The notes: a model not told the origin generated them from the letters alone. Shown: positions 44,652-56,604, counted from the stretch's first letter. The stretch: 64,000 bases of DNA from Wenzhouxiangella sp. XN201 (GCF_011008905.1 NZ_JAAIVI010000022.1:115414-179413), one strand, 5' to 3'. Numbers and translations: made by a program.

Positions 44652-45500
44652 ATGGAAAGCTTGCAAGAGTGGTACGCCAACCTCGAAACGGCGCAGATCC
44701 TGGCGATCGCCTGGAAGGTGATCGGTGCACTGCTGATTTTCATCATTGGCCGCTGGGTCGCCAAGGCCATCGCCGCGCTGGCACGCAAGACCCTGAGCAA
44801 GCGTCAACTCGATGCCATGCTGATTGCTTTCCTTGGCACCATCCTCTACGGTCTGCTGCTGCTGTGCGTCATTCTGGCTTCCATCAGCTACCTTGGCGTC
44901 TCCGTAACGCCAATGATCGCGATCCTTGGTGGCGCCGCCCTGGCTGTCGGCCTGGCGCTGCAGAACAGCCTGTCGAACTTCGCTTCCGGGGTGATGCTGG
45001 TCGGGTTCAGGCCCTTCACCAAGGGGCACTTCGTCGAGGCCGGTGGCGTGTCGGGCACGGTCGAGCGTGTCGGTCTTTTTCATTCGCATCTGGTCACGCC
45101 GGACAATCGAAGCGTGATCGTGCCCAACAGCGAGATCACTTCCAGCCCGATCACCAACTACTCGGCCTTTGAAACACGCCGCTGCGACCTGCTGATCGGC
45201 GTAGGTTACGGTGATGATCTCAAGGTCGCGCGAGACACTATTTGGAAGGTGATCACCGACCACGATAAGGTACTCAAGGATCCCGAACCGGCCATCCTGG
45301 TCATGGACCTGGCCGATTCCAGCGTCAACTTCGCAGTGAGGCCATGGGTGCTGACTTCCGATTACTGGGTCGTGCGCAGCGAGCTGCTCGAAAAGATCAA
45401 GACCGAACTCGAAGCCGCCGGCTGCTCGATCCCGTTCCCCCAGAGAACGATCCATCATCTCAACGAAACCCCAGCCAGGACCGGGACCAACTCGGACTGA
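44652..45500 (+). CDS. mscS: Small-conductance mechanosensitive channel (MscS family)
   Basis: A 282-residue MscS protein with a first membrane helix (WKVIGALLIFIIGRWVAKAIA), a second region and the pore helix GGAALAVGLALQNSLSNFASGVML. The following beta domain, VGFRPFTKGHFVEAGGVSGTVERVGLFHSHLVTPDNRSVIVPNSE, is in family order. The length and layout match the short E. coli type. It opens under hypo-osmotic stress to release solutes. GGGAG precedes ATG 44652. Type A elements lie on both sides. Confidence 0.94.
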   Translation: MESLQEWYANLETAQILAIAWKVIGALLIFIIGRWVAKAIAALARKTLSKRQLDAMLIAFLGTILYGLLLLCVILASISYLGVSVTPMIAILGGAALAVGLALQNSLSNFASGVMLVGFRPFTKGHFVEAGGVSGTVERVGLFHSHLVTPDNRSVIVPNSEITSSPITNYSAFETRRCDLLIGVGYGDDLKVARDTIWKVITDHDKVLKDPEPAILVMDLADSSVNFAVRPWVLTSDYWVVRSELLEKIKTELEAAGCSIPFPQRTIHHLNETPARTGTNSD

Positions 45501-45588
45501 AAACCGATGGAACCACGGAAATCACGGAAGACACGAACCTGGATTCTCCCTTCCGTGTATTCCGTGCCTTCCGTGGTTCCATGGTTTT
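45501..45588. repeat. ACGGAA-type inverted-repeat element (type A, copy 3)
   Basis: The left arm (45501-45535) reads AAACCGATGGAACCACGG and two further units; the right arm (45551-45588) ends CCGTGGTTCCATGGTTTT. The IR extends beyond the unit repeats over about 38 bases. It starts one base past the end of mscS and ends 10 bases from the convergent NYN gene. Confidence 0.88.
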
Positions 45589-45597
45589 TCGCGCCGG

Positions 45598-46404
45598 CTA
45601 CTCCTCCGCCTTGATTGACTGGATGATGTAGCCGCCGGACTTCTCGTCCGGCTTCAACTCCAGCAGCCCCCGCTTCTCGGCCTGCTGCAACAACTCCGAG
45701 AAGTTGCGGAAGCCGTGATAGGACTCGCTGAAGCCGGGTTTGCGGCGCTTCAAGGCCTGCTTGACCATCGATCCCCACACCTTTTCCTCGGCATCGCGGT
45801 CGGCAAACAACGCCTCGGCCGTTTCGAGCACCAGGTCGAAGGCCTCCTGCTGCTTGTCGTCGACCGGCTTGGCGCTGGCAGTCGTCTTCTTTTTCGAGGA
45901 CTTCTTCTTCGCTACAGGCTTCTTCGGCTTCTTGCGAATCAAGTCATCGTAGAAAATGAACTCATCGCAGTTGGCCATCAGCAGGTCGGAAGTCGAACTT
46001 TTCACACCAACGCCGATAACCGTCTTGTTGTTCTCTCGCAGTTTCGAAACCAGGGGAGAGAAGTCCGAGTCACCACTGAGCAGCACGAAGCTGTCGACAT
46101 GGCCCTTGGTGTAGCACAGGTCAAGGGCATCGACCACCATTCGGATATCGGCCGAGTTCTTACCCGACATGCGAACATGCGGGATATCGATCAATTCGAA
46201 GGCCGCCTCGTGCATCGGCGGCTTGAATTCCTTGTACCTGCCCCAGTCGCAATAGGCCTTCTTGACCACGATATTGCCCTTGAGCAGCAGGCGCTCGAGC
46301 ACTTTCTGAATATCGAAAGCCTCGTAGCGCATATCGCGCACGCCCAAAGCGATATTCTCGAAGTCGCAGAAAACCGCCAGATTGCGGGTCGGGTTGGATG
46401 TCAT
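45598..46404 (-). CDS. NYN-domain RNase-like protein with OST-HTH/LOTUS domain
   Basis: A 268-residue protein with an N-terminal NYN (LabA/DUF88, PIN-like) domain: acidic residues in FCDFENIA, SGKNSADIRMVVDALD and LLSGDSDFSPLV are the expected metal ligands. A lysine-rich linker (KKPKKPVAKKKSSKKKT, residues about 170-190) leads to an OST-HTH/LOTUS domain (KQALKRRKPGFSESYHGFRNFSELL). That pairing suggests an RNA-binding nuclease. No partner gene is evident. Type A elements lie on both sides, at 45501-45588 and 46433-46643. Confidence 0.88.
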   Translation of the reverse strand: MTSNPTRNLAVFCDFENIALGVRDMRYEAFDIQKVLERLLLKGNIVVKKAYCDWGRYKEFKPPMHEAAFELIDIPHVRMSGKNSADIRMVVDALDLCYTKGHVDSFVLLSGDSDFSPLVSKLRENNKTVIGVGVKSSTSDLLMANCDEFIFYDDLIRKKPKKPVAKKKSSKKKTTASAKPVDDKQQEAFDLVLETAEALFADRDAEEKVWGSMVKQALKRRKPGFSESYHGFRNFSELLQQAEKRGLLELKPDEKSGGYIIQSIKAEE

Positions 46405-46432
46405 ACCATCACCTGTTCGGTTGGACGAATAA

Positions 46433-46643
46433 ACCTGGAACCACGGGAATCACGGAACACACGGAAATGGGAACAACCTGGAAAGCCCGAGAAAGTGAGT
46501 TGGGCTCGAGCAAAGTTTCAAAATCATGCCCTGACTACACGACGGGAACTCACACACTCTGAAGGCACCGCCAAAGCTGACCCGTGATCCGTCATTCTTG
46601 CATTTTTTGGTCCTTCCGTGGATTCCGTGCCTTCCGTGGTTCC
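46433..46643. repeat. ACGGAA-type inverted-repeat element (type A, copy 4)
   Basis: The left arm at 46433-46466 reads CCTGGAACCACGGGAATC and further units; the right arm at 46612-46643 is the inverse complement ending CCGTGGTTCC. The interior, about 145 bases, has no gene that I can identify and is the longest gene-free interior of this family here. The element lies between the NYN gene and the DUF2207 gene. Confidence 0.85.
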
Positions 46644-46657
46644 AACAAAAAGGGAAT

Positions 46658-48556
46658 CTACCAGCCCCCGCCACCTCCGCCGCCACCTCCGCCGCCGGAG
46701 GATCCACCTCCCCCGCCGCCGGAACTCGATCCGGGCGCCGTCGAGGCCGATGCGGTGGCGCTGGCCAGGCTCGAGCCCAGGGCCGAGCCCAGGCCTGCCG
46801 CGGTGAATCGCCCATCGCTGATTGTGGCCGGGTACCAGTGGCGCGACTGTGCCGTGCCCGCCTGCGCGGCCGCTTCGATCTCGGCGGCGAAGCGCTCGGC
46901 CCAGGTATCGGCCGCGTCCAGGGCCACGGCATAGGGCAGCAGGCGCTCGAATTCCTCGAAGGTCTGCGGCGGTGCCTTGCCATGGCGCTGTTCGATCTCA
47001 TCGCGCTCGGCTACTGTCAGGTACAGTCGCAGGCCCTCGATCTGGTCGAGCAGCTTGCGTCCGCGCAAGGTCGGCGCGCGCATCCAGCTCCAGAACAGGC
47101 CGTTGACGACGGCGATCAGGACCACGATCAGGCCCGGCAGCCAGCCGATCATATTGCCGAAGATACCCAGCACCACGATGCTTGCGATCAGAAACGGCAG
47201 GCTGAATGCTGTCAACACGATGGCGCCGATCAGGCCGGTGACGCCCTTGAGGTCGCGCCAGGTCCGGTAGACGCGCATCATCAGCACCGCCGTTCCGATA
47301 TTCCAGATCGACTGGTGCACGGCCAGGAAGCCGGCCGCGAACTTCTCCTCGCCTGGCAGGGAAAGCACCATGGCCAGAAGGGTGGCCACCGAAATCACGA
47401 TACCCGGGATCACCCACCATCGGTTGAGCTGGAAGTAACGTCCTTCCATGCGGCCCGAGAGCGCCTTTTCGTGCGCCTTTAGCGCAGCGCGTATGTCGGA
47501 ATGATTGCTTTGCTCGAATGTCATCCGGTCGCCCTGCCGGGAGAGCAGCATCTCCAGCAACTTGCGCTCGGTGGTGGAATCGGTCTCGCCGTCGAGGCGC
47601 TCGGCCACGTAGTCGTCATCGTCCTTGTCGAGCTTGATCGCGCCCTTCACCGCCAGACTGACCAGGGCGGCGGCCAGGCAGGTCTTGTCGTAGCCCATCT
47701 TCCAGACGTAGCGCAGCATGCCCGGGGAGTAACCCTCCGGCGGATCGTAGCGTGGATAGATCGCTCCGCCGTCAGGGTCGCGGCCCACCCGTGTCCAGGC
47801 AAGCAGGTACCAGAGCACGACGAGGAGGGTGCCGAGTCCACCGATGACCGCTATCCGATGATCCTGCAGGAACATCTCGCGCCTCTCGGCTGCCGTGGGC
47901 TCCTTGACCAGGCCCTTCGGAAAGCCGACCGCGATCGTCAGCCCCTCGCGCGGGGCGAGGCGGCGGGTGGTCTCGAATCGCACGCGGCTGCCGCTGACCA
48001 CCTCGCCGACCGCATCGCCGCCCTGCTCGCCCTGGGCGCCGGTATAGGCATCCAGACGCAGATCGTCGGGCGACGCGCCCGGCGGCAGCTCGACAACGAC
48101 ACTGGCTTGCTCGATGGGAAAACCCCAGGCGTTGCCGGTGACGTTCCAGTAGAGCTCGTCGAAGTCCTCGAAGAAACCGATCTGGCGCTCGGTCCGATAG
48201 ATCAATTCGTAAGTGTGCTCGCCATGTTCCAGCATCCGGTCCGCGCTGCCGAAGTACACGCGCACACCATTGCTGATCGACTCGGTATGCCAGTCCTCGC
48301 GCTGACCGTTGCGACGCACAGACGTCACCTCGAACGGAACGGTCATGCGACGACCGCTGCGGTCTTCATAGCGCGTCGGAAAATCGCGATAGATACCGCG
48401 TCGGATATCGCGGCCTTCGGCCACCACGGTGATGTTTTCCACAACCACCAGCTCACCCGAGGGTTTCACCTCGATCTCGCTGGCAAATTCGACAATGCGC
48501 TCTTCGGCCACCGCCATCACCGGCAGCAGCAGGAGCGCCCACAGGAATCGCTTCAT
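46658..48556 (-). CDS. DUF2207 membrane protein with glycine-rich tail
   Basis: A 632-residue protein with a signal peptide (KRFLWALLLLPVMAVA), an exported DUF2207 domain of about 220 residues (IRRGIYRDFPTRY, GNAWGFPIEQASV), a membrane helix near 245, a cytosolic loop and further membrane helices near 400-480. The C-terminus is serine- and glycine-rich (last 25 residues largely G and S, ending GGGW). It follows lemA by 11 bases on the same strand, a common pair. The function of the pair is not known; a role in envelope homeostasis is usually assumed. Confidence 0.9.
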   Translation of the reverse strand: MKRFLWALLLLPVMAVAEERIVEFASEIEVKPSGELVVVENITVVAEGRDIRRGIYRDFPTRYEDRSGRRMTVPFEVTSVRRNGQREDWHTESISNGVRVYFGSADRMLEHGEHTYELIYRTERQIGFFEDFDELYWNVTGNAWGFPIEQASVVVELPPGASPDDLRLDAYTGAQGEQGGDAVGEVVSGSRVRFETTRRLAPREGLTIAVGFPKGLVKEPTAAERREMFLQDHRIAVIGGLGTLLVVLWYLLAWTRVGRDPDGGAIYPRYDPPEGYSPGMLRYVWKMGYDKTCLAAALVSLAVKGAIKLDKDDDDYVAERLDGETDSTTERKLLEMLLSRQGDRMTFEQSNHSDIRAALKAHEKALSGRMEGRYFQLNRWWVIPGIVISVATLLAMVLSLPGEEKFAAGFLAVHQSIWNIGTAVLMMRVYRTWRDLKGVTGLIGAIVLTAFSLPFLIASIVVLGIFGNMIGWLPGLIVVLIAVVNGLFWSWMRAPTLRGRKLLDQIEGLRLYLTVAERDEIEQRHGKAPPQTFEEFERLLPYAVALDAADTWAERFAAEIEAAAQAGTAQSRHWYPATISDGRFTAAGLGSALGSSLASATASASTAPGSSSGGGGGGSSGGGGGGGGGGGW

Positions 48557-48567
48557 CCGTTTGTCCC

Positions 48568-49149
48568 TCAGTCCTTGTTGCTTCTCCCCAGCAATCCCGC
48601 GACGCCGGGCGCCGAACGCGCCTCGATCTCGGCGCTGAAGAAGGTCGCTTCCTCGAAACCGGTCAGGCGAGCGACCAGCAGGTCCGGAAATTGCTGAATG
48701 CGGGTATTGAGATCGCGCACCGCACCGTTATAGAAACGCCGAGCGTGCGACAGCAGATCCTCGGTCTCCACCAGTTCGTTCGTCAGCTGCTGGAAATTCT
48801 CAGTCGCCTTGAGATCCGGATAATCCTCGGCCAGCAACAACAGCCGCCCCAACCCGGCGGCAAGCGCCACCTCCGCGCCGGCCATCGCCTGCGCCTGCCC
48901 CTTGCCCTCGGCCTCCTGCGCCCTCGAACGCAAGGCCGTCACATCCATGAGCACACGCTGTTCATGGCCGCTGTAGGCCCGCACCGCTTCGACCAGCTGC
49001 GGCACCAGGTCGTGCCTTCGCTGCAACTGCACATCGATGTCAGCAAAGCCGTTGCGCACCAGGTTGCGAGCGCGCACCAGGCGATTGAAAACGACGATGC
49101 CCCACACCAGCAGGACAACCAGAACAGCAATCAGAATTCCCTCGATCAT
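48568..49149 (-). CDS. lemA: LemA family protein
   Basis: A 193-residue membrane-anchored protein. One N-terminal helix (IEGILIAVLVVLLVWGIVVF) is followed by the conserved FNRLVRARNLVRNGFADIDVQLQRRHDLVPQLV and a long helical domain with the family hallmark RRFYNGAVRDLNTRIQQFPD. It is the first gene of a two-gene operon with DUF2207. A type A repeat element lies just upstream, so it may influence the promoter. Confidence 0.93.
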   Translation of the reverse strand: MIEGILIAVLVVLLVWGIVVFNRLVRARNLVRNGFADIDVQLQRRHDLVPQLVEAVRAYSGHEQRVLMDVTALRSRAQEAEGKGQAQAMAGAEVALAAGLGRLLLLAEDYPDLKATENFQQLTNELVETEDLLSHARRFYNGAVRDLNTRIQQFPDLLVARLTGFEEATFFSAEIEARSAPGVAGLLGRSNKD

Positions 49150-49180
49150 GCGTTGATTCTAAGCGAAAGCGTCCTTGGTC

Positions 49181-49332
49181 ATGAAACCACGGAAGGCACG
49201 GAAGTCACGGAAAAAAACAAGAAAGCATTGCGCTCCATGGCGTACTCGCGTTCTTGTGGTTGATAGGCCCAGATTAGTTTCAGGAGAGAAACAGCGGCCT
49301 ATTCCGTGTCTTCCGCGCTTTCCGTGGCTCCA
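49181..49332. repeat. ACGGAA-type inverted-repeat element (type A, copy 5)
   Basis: The left arm at 49181-49212 begins ATGAAACCACGGAAGGC; the right arm at 49300-49332 has TTCCGTGTC, TTCCGCGC and TTTCCGTGG units. The interior of about 88 bases holds no gene. It lies between lemA and the hydrolase gene. Confidence 0.85.
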
Positions 49333-49413
49333 GATTCCTGCACGGTCAGCGCTTGGCACCTCACCCCGACGATGCAACAATGCCGACCAAAGCACCGAAA
49401 AACCACAACACCA

Positions 49414-49941
49414 ATGAACTCAATGCCCATGCGCGTCATCTTCAGCCACGGCCACCTCTCCAGCCCCGACAGCCTCAAGATTCGAGAACTCGAGCCCGTA
49501 GCAAATGAATTGGGCTTCAAGACCCTGGCCGTGGACTACCGCGATCTGCAGGACGAGCCTGCTGCCCGCGCCGAGCGGCTGATCGAGACGATTCGTCAAC
49601 AGGCCGAGCCGCCGATTCTCGTCGGTTCATCGATGGGAGGATGGGTTTCCGTGCACGCCGCTGAAGCCGTACCGGTCACCGGCCTGTTCCTGATGGCGCC
49701 CGCCCTGTACCTGGAGGACCGTGTCCCCGAAGGCGTGATACCCGAAAGCTATGCCCCGAAATGCGATCGCATTGCCGTCATCCACGGCTGGCACGACGAC
49801 ATCATCCCCTGGCAACACAGCCTGCGCTTCGCCGAAGCCAGCAAGGCCGCCCTCCACCTGCTCGACAGCGACCACCGCCTTGAGTCGGCATTGCCGGTGC
49901 TGAAATCACTTCTTGCGCAGTTTCTTCAGGAAAAAAACTGA
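49414..49941 (+). CDS. Alpha/beta hydrolase (YqiA-like esterase)
   Basis: A 175-residue hydrolase with oxyanion segment VIFSHGHLSS, nucleophile elbow VGSSMGGWV (catalytic Ser) and a distal His in DSDHRL. The acid is probably the Asp in HGWHDDIIP. It resembles YqiA/YcfP-type small hydrolases. ATG 49414 is chosen among three close in-frame ATGs. It is flanked by type A elements on both sides, and its stop codon abuts the right one. Confidence 0.82.
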   Translation: MNSMPMRVIFSHGHLSSPDSLKIRELEPVANELGFKTLAVDYRDLQDEPAARAERLIETIRQQAEPPILVGSSMGGWVSVHAAEAVPVTGLFLMAPALYLEDRVPEGVIPESYAPKCDRIAVIHGWHDDIIPWQHSLRFAEASKAALHLLDSDHRLESALPVLKSLLAQFLQEKN

Positions 49942-50021
49942 GCCACGGAAATCACGGAAGTCACTGAATCAATTAAAGACCTCGCTGCCTTTTCCGTGCA
50001 TTCCGTGTCTTCCGTGGTTCC
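49941..50021. repeat. ACGGAA-type inverted-repeat element (type A, copy 6)
   Basis: The left arm (49941-49967) starts at the last base of the hydrolase stop codon: AGCCACGGAAATCACGG. The right arm (49989-50021) has three TTCCGTG units ending CCGTGGTTCC. The interior is about 21 bases, so it can form one long hairpin between two convergent genes. Confidence 0.85.
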
Positions 50022-50029
50022 AGACTCCT

Positions 50030-51979
<1,950 letters not shown>

Positions 51980-52124
51980 GGTCTTGGCTGCTATCTTTTG
52001 TGAGTCCAGCCCCAAAGGGTACCCAACTCCGCCCCGCATCGTCACCTGTACTTTGGTGCGTTGCCACCCCTTGCGTACCGCCCTGGCGTAGAATTCAGGC
52101 TTTCCCGAGCGACTAAAGAATATC

Positions 52125-53099
52125 ATGAGCAAATTCCTTACCTTCGTGCTGCTGGCCACTTGCGCCTTTCAGGCCCAGTCTCAGGATCCGCGCGTCTGGC
52201 TCGATACCGACCAGGGCCCGATCATCATCGAACTCGATCCCGGGGCCGCCCCAATCACGGTCGAGAACTTCCTGCGCTACGTTGATGACGGCTTCTACGA
52301 CGGACTGATCTTCCACCGGGTCCTCTCGGGATTCGTGATCCAGGCCGGCGGATTCGACCAACACCTCGACTTTCAGGACGACACTTACGAGGCGATCGTC
52401 AACGAAGCCGACAACGGCCTGTCCAACCTGCGCGGCACCCTGGCCATGGCGCGTACAAGCAATCCCGATTCGGCGACATCGCAGTTCTTCATCAATCTGG
52501 AGGACAACCCGGACCTCGACCCCGGCGGAAACACCGACGAGGGGTACGCTGTTTTCGGCGAAGTGGTGCATGGCATGTCCACGGTAGACGCCATCGCGCA
52601 GATTCCCACCAGCAGCATCACTTCCCCCATTGGGACATTGCAGCAGTTCCCCCGCAATCCGCCGGTCATTCTCCGCGCGGCACGCACCGAAGGCTTCCCC
52701 TTGATGCCACAGCATTCCGGATCCTGGTACGACCCCGATAATTCCGGCGTCGGTTTCAACATCGAAATCGCCAATGACGCCGGCGGTAATGGTCCGCTGG
52801 CCCTGGTCTACTGGTACAACTTCGACCAGCAGCGGCAGTTCTGGCTGATCGGTAGCAGCTCCTTTGATTACGGCGCCAGCGAAGTCACGGTGGATTTGCA
52901 AAGCCACCCCGGCACGGAAGAAGGCGTCGGCTTTCAGAACCCGCCGCAATCAGGTTTCGACGGCTACGGCACCCTGACCCTGAGCTTCGACGACTGCAGC
53001 AGCGGCACGGTCGCCTACGACATGCCCGGCTACGGCAGCGGCGAAATCGCCGTCACCCGCCTGTCCACGCCGGATGGCTACAAATGCGAGGCACTCTGA
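52125..53099 (+). CDS. Exported cyclophilin-type prolyl isomerase with C-terminal surface domain
   Basis: The 324-residue protein has a signal peptide ([18 protein letters not shown]), a cyclophilin domain of about 170 residues with the active-site pattern [15 protein letters not shown], and [14 protein letters not shown]-terminal domain starting near residue 195 ([31 protein letters not shown]) is not part of cyclophilin. That second domain is a WYDP/GxGF type seen in other secreted proteins of related bacteria. The protein should fold exported proteins in the periplasm. It is followed by an ABC exporter 7 bases downstream. Confidence 0.88.
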   Translation: MSKFLTFVLLATCAFQAQSQDPRVWLDTDQGPIIIELDPGAAPITVENFLRYVDDGFYDGLIFHRVLSGFVIQAGGFDQHLDFQDDTYEAIVNEADNGLSNLRGTLAMARTSNPDSATSQFFINLEDNPDLDPGGNTDEGYAVFGEVVHGMSTVDAIAQIPTSSITSPIGTLQQFPRNPPVILRAARTEGFPLMPQHSGSWYDPDNSGVGFNIEIANDAGGNGPLALVYWYNFDQQRQFWLIGSSSFDYGASEVTVDLQSHPGTEEGVGFQNPPQSGFDGYGTLTLSFDDCSSGTVAYDMPGYGSGEIAVTRLSTPDGYKCEAL

Positions 53100-53106
53100 G
53101 CCCGGC

Positions 53107-54054
53107 ATGAGCGCATTGCTTCAAATCGACAACCTCGACAAGCGCTATGCAGGCGGCCTACAAGCGCTCAAATCGATAAACCTGGACATCGAGCGGGGCG
53201 AGATCTTCGCCCTGCTCGGCCCCAACGGCGCGGGCAAGACCACCCTGATCAACGTCATCTGCGGCATCGTCACACCCACCTCGGGTAGCGTCACGGTCGA
53301 CGGGTACGACACGGTCCGAGATTTCCGCACCACCCGGCGCCACACCGGCCTGGTGCCGCAGGAGCTCTACACCGACATGTTCGAGACCGTGATCGACACG
53401 GTCAGCTTCAGCCGCGGCCTGTTCGGGCTCGCCCCCGATCCGGCCCATATCGAGCGCGTGCTTCGTGACCTTTCGCTTTGGGACAAGCGTGACCACGCCA
53501 TCATGACGCTCTCCGGCGGGATGAAACGGCGCGTGCTCATCGCCAAGGCACTGGCCCATGAACCCAAATTGCTATTTCTCGACGAACCCACGGCCGGGGT
53601 CGACGTGGAACTGCGACGCGACATGTGGCGGATGATCGAGAAGCTGCGCGGAACCGGCGTGACCATCGTGCTCACTACCCACTACATCGAGGAAGCCGAG
53701 CGCATGGCCGACCGTGTCGGCGTAATCCGGCGCGGCGAGATCATCGTGGTCGACGAAACCGCCTCGCTGATGAAGGAACTCGGCCGCAAGCACCTGAGCC
53801 TGTACCTCGAAGCGCCGATGAGCGAACTGCCCGAGTCGCTCGACGACTGGTCGCTGACCCTGGCCGACGAGGGCCGCAGACTCGACTACAGCTTCGCCGC
53901 CGACGAGGAGCAATCCTGCGTTCCTACCCTGCTCAAACGCCTGCACGCACAAGGCATCGAGTTCACCAACATCAATACGCGCCAGAGCACGCTCGAAGAG
54001 ATTTTCGTCGACCTGGTGCACGAAGATGATGAATTACTGGAGAGCGAGCGATGA
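53107..54054 (+). CDS. ABC transporter ATP-binding protein (YadG-like)
   Basis: A 315-residue ATPase with Walker [10 protein letters not shown], signature LSGGMKRRV, Walker [13 protein letters not shown] and the switch His in [12 protein letters not shown]. The C-terminal extension matches exporter ATPases of the YadG/DrrA type. It overlaps the permease gene by ATGA. The substrate of the exporter is unknown. Confidence 0.93.
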   Translation: MSALLQIDNLDKRYAGGLQALKSINLDIERGEIFALLGPNGAGKTTLINVICGIVTPTSGSVTVDGYDTVRDFRTTRRHTGLVPQELYTDMFETVIDTVSFSRGLFGLAPDPAHIERVLRDLSLWDKRDHAIMTLSGGMKRRVLIAKALAHEPKLLFLDEPTAGVDVELRRDMWRMIEKLRGTGVTIVLTTHYIEEAERMADRVGVIRRGEIIVVDETASLMKELGRKHLSLYLEAPMSELPESLDDWSLTLADEGRRLDYSFAADEEQSCVPTLLKRLHAQGIEFTNINTRQSTLEEIFVDLVHEDDELLESER

Positions 54055-54827
54055 GTGCCCCGATGCTCAACCTGCGTGGCACCTGGGCCATCTACCGCTT
54101 CGAGATGGCGCGCTTCAAGCGCACGCTGTGGCAGAGCCTCGCCACGCCCATCCTCACAACGGTGCTCTATTTCGTGGTCTTCGGCTCGGCCATCGGCTCG
54201 AGAATCGGCGAGATCGACCAGGTCAATTACGGTGCCTTCATCGTTCCGGGACTGATCCTTCTGACGGTGTTCACGCAGAGTCTCAACAACGCCTCGTTCG
54301 GCATCTACATGCCACGCTTCTCGGGAACCATCTACGAAATCCTGTCCGCCCCCGTCTCGACGGCGGAACTGGTGCTGGCCTACGTGGGTGCGGCGGCCAC
54401 CAAGTCGGTGCTGCTGGGCCTGATCATCCTGCTCACGGCGCACCTGTTCGTCGATCTCAATGTGGGTTACCCGGTGTGGATGCTGGTCTACCTGGTGATG
54501 GTGGCCTTTGCCTTCAGCCTGGCCGGCTTCATCATCGGCATCTGGGCCGAGGGCTTCGAGGCCCTGCAATTCATCCCCATGCTGGTGGTCACGCCGCTGA
54601 CCTTTCTAGGCGGAGTGTTCTACTCCATCGACATGCTGCCCGAGACCTGGCAGACGGTGAGCCTGTTCAATCCCATCGTCTACATCGTCTCGGGTTTTCG
54701 TTACTTCTTCTTCGGTAGCGGGGATGTCAGCGTCTGGGTGAGCGTAGCCTCGCTGGCCGGCTTCATCATCGTGTGTTTGGCCATCGTTTCCTGGATCGTA
54801 AGAACCGGGCATCGGCTCAAGAGCTGA
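54051..54827 (+). CDS. ABC-2 type transporter permease (YadH-like)
   Basis: A 258-residue membrane protein with six hydrophobic segments and ABC-2 features, [30 protein letters not shown] and [27 protein letters not shown]. It is encoded directly after its ATPase with a four-base overlap, so a two-component exporter is likely. The stop is 13 bases from the convergent DUF3300 gene. Confidence 0.93.
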   Translation: MSAPMLNLRGTWAIYRFEMARFKRTLWQSLATPILTTVLYFVVFGSAIGSRIGEIDQVNYGAFIVPGLILLTVFTQSLNNASFGIYMPRFSGTIYEILSAPVSTAELVLAYVGAAATKSVLLGLIILLTAHLFVDLNVGYPVWMLVYLVMVAFAFSLAGFIIGIWAEGFEALQFIPMLVVTPLTFLGGVFYSIDMLPETWQTVSLFNPIVYIVSGFRYFFFGSGDVSVWVSVASLAGFIIVCLAIVSWIVRTGHRLKS

Positions 54828-54840
54828 AGCAGGGTTTCGA

Positions 54841-56604
54841 TTACCGCCGCTCTTCCTCACCCCCACGGCCACCGCGCCGCGAATCACCGCCGCGTGAGCG
54901 GCTCTGGACCGCGCTCCTCGTAGAGCGCGGGCTCGAAGCAGCGCGACTGCTGCGCGAAGGCGACGAGGAGTTCCGGCCGCGGTCGGGGGCAGAGGATCGA
55001 ACCCGGGGCTCCGCGCGCGACGGCGCTGAATCGCGGCTGCCTGAATGGCTGCGACTCGGAGCCGACTGCCGGCTCGGGGCTGAACTGCGCTCATTGATGA
55101 TGGCTCCGCCGCGTGACGGCGCTGCCGAGCGAGTGCTCCCGGCCGGTGCCGCCGAACGGGCGCTGCGCGAAGGCGTGGAGCTGCGTTCCCTGCTACTGCT
55201 CGAACGCACGGTCAGATCGCGCGGAATCGCCACGGACGAACGCTTGCTGTCAGACCGGCTCGTTCGACCGGCGGTGCTCGAGCGCCCGGACGAGCGACTG
55301 CTCGCCCGCTCGGACGAACGCTCAGTCACCGGCGACCGGCTGGTCGCCTGAGTACGCGAACTCGAACCGCTACGCAGCGACTCGCTGATACGGCTCGCGC
55401 GCGTGGCGGGCGAACGCGTCGATTCGATCGAGCCACCACTGCGCGAGGCAGCCCGTTCCGGCGCACGTTCGGTCACGGTGCGACTGCGCGCTGTCGCGCG
55501 GCTCGATTCGACACGCGCCGAGCCGGATCGGCTGGCTGCGCGTTCAGAACTGGCGACCCTTGATGTGGCTCGTTCACCGCCGCGCAACTCGGCCACACGC
55601 TCCGACCTCGAGCTTGATCGCGTTGCCGACCCAACCTGGCGGTCGAATGTGGTGCTCGAACGGCGTTCTGCCGCCCATTCACGCCGATCCGATCGCACCG
55701 CCGATCGGCTTGTGCTTGCCTTCTGGCGCGCCGAAGCCGGCCGGCTACTGCCGCTATCGACGAAACGTGTCTGCTCCACCCGGCCGCGATAGCTCACACC
55801 CCGACGATGCGTCGGATCGTGCTTCCAGTGGCGAGCCTGTTCGAAGCGGGCCACCTGGCGGCCGGAATGGAAGCCGTGATCCCGGTAGTAGTGATGGTGA
55901 TGATTGACCACCACGACCCGGCGCTGTGCCCAGTGGAAGGAGCTGAAGTAGAAGTTCGGCCGGACATAGTACGGGCGACCCCAGTGGAAATTCACGCTCA
56001 GGCTGAAACCGCTGGGACGATGCCAATACACCGGCGGATGACTCGACCAGCGCCAGCTTGAGTAAATCACGCGCGGGTCGTAGTAAGGCACGTAGACCAC
56101 GCGGGTGCGCGCCGGCTCGATGTAAATGTACTCCTTCTCGCGCACGACCTTGACACGGTCGTTGCTGGCCAGGTGGCCCTGCGAGTAGGCCTCCGAGCGC
56201 AGATACTGAATCGAGGCGATCAGGTCTTCCTCCTGCATCAGGAAGGCGTCACCCAGACGCTGCGTCCACTGCAAGTCGTCGTCCATGCGCTCGAGCAATT
56301 CCGGGAAAGCGACCAGCGCCTTCACGCTGGGATCCCAGTCCTGGTATTCCACCGCGGCCACGGCATCTTCACCGCGCAGGCCCGGTCGTTCGCGCGACCA
56401 GCGCGCGGCCTGAATCACTTCCAGCGGATAGGTCGCCGCGATCAAGACATGCGAAAGCACGCTGTCGGGATACAGCGCGATCGGGGCCAGCATCGAGTCG
56501 AGCTCGGCCTGACTGAAGTAGTCGTCATCGGCCTGAACCTGGCCGGTCATGCTGCAGCCAAGCGTCAACAGGGCGGAAAGTACCAGCGTCATCAGGGTTT
56601 TCAT
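54841..56604 (-). CDS. DUF3300 lipoprotein with long Ser/Arg-rich tail
   Basis: A 587-residue protein with a lipoprotein-type signal (LMTLVLSALLTLGCS, lipobox with Cys near 17), a DUF3300 domain of about 250 residues (QAELDSMLAPIALYPDSVLSHVLIAATYPLEV, YYDPRVIYSSWRW) rich in His and Tyr. From about residue 275 to the end it is low-complexity, rich in Ser, Arg, Ala and Pro. The tail is strongly basic and presumably disordered; it may bind polyanions. Function is unknown. Confidence 0.85.
   Translation of the reverse strand: MKTLMTLVLSALLTLGCSMTGQVQADDDYFSQAELDSMLAPIALYPDSVLSHVLIAATYPLEVIQAARWSRERPGLRGEDAVAAVEYQDWDPSVKALVAFPELLERMDDDLQWTQRLGDAFLMQEEDLIASIQYLRSEAYSQGHLASNDRVKVVREKEYIYIEPARTRVVYVPYYDPRVIYSSWRWSSHPPVYWHRPSGFSLSVNFHWGRPYYVRPNFYFSSFHWAQRRVVVVNHHHHYYRDHGFHSGRQVARFEQARHWKHDPTHRRGVSYRGRVEQTRFVDSGSSRPASARQKASTSRSAVRSDRREWAAERRSSTTFDRQVGSATRSSSRSERVAELRGGERATSRVASSERAASRSGSARVESSRATARSRTVTERAPERAASRSGGSIESTRSPATRASRISESLRSGSSSRTQATSRSPVTERSSERASSRSSGRSSTAGRTSRSDSKRSSVAIPRDLTVRSSSSRERSSTPSRSARSAAPAGSTRSAAPSRGGAIINERSSAPSRQSAPSRSHSGSRDSAPSRAEPRVRSSAPDRGRNSSSPSRSSRAASSPRSTRSAVQSRSRGGDSRRGGRGGEEERR

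Noticed and set aside
44470-50021. Type A elements as ordinary terminators
   Set aside because: They can fold into hairpins but lack U-runs, are modular with variable interiors, and also lie between or upstream of co-directed genes; a terminator effect may be secondary.
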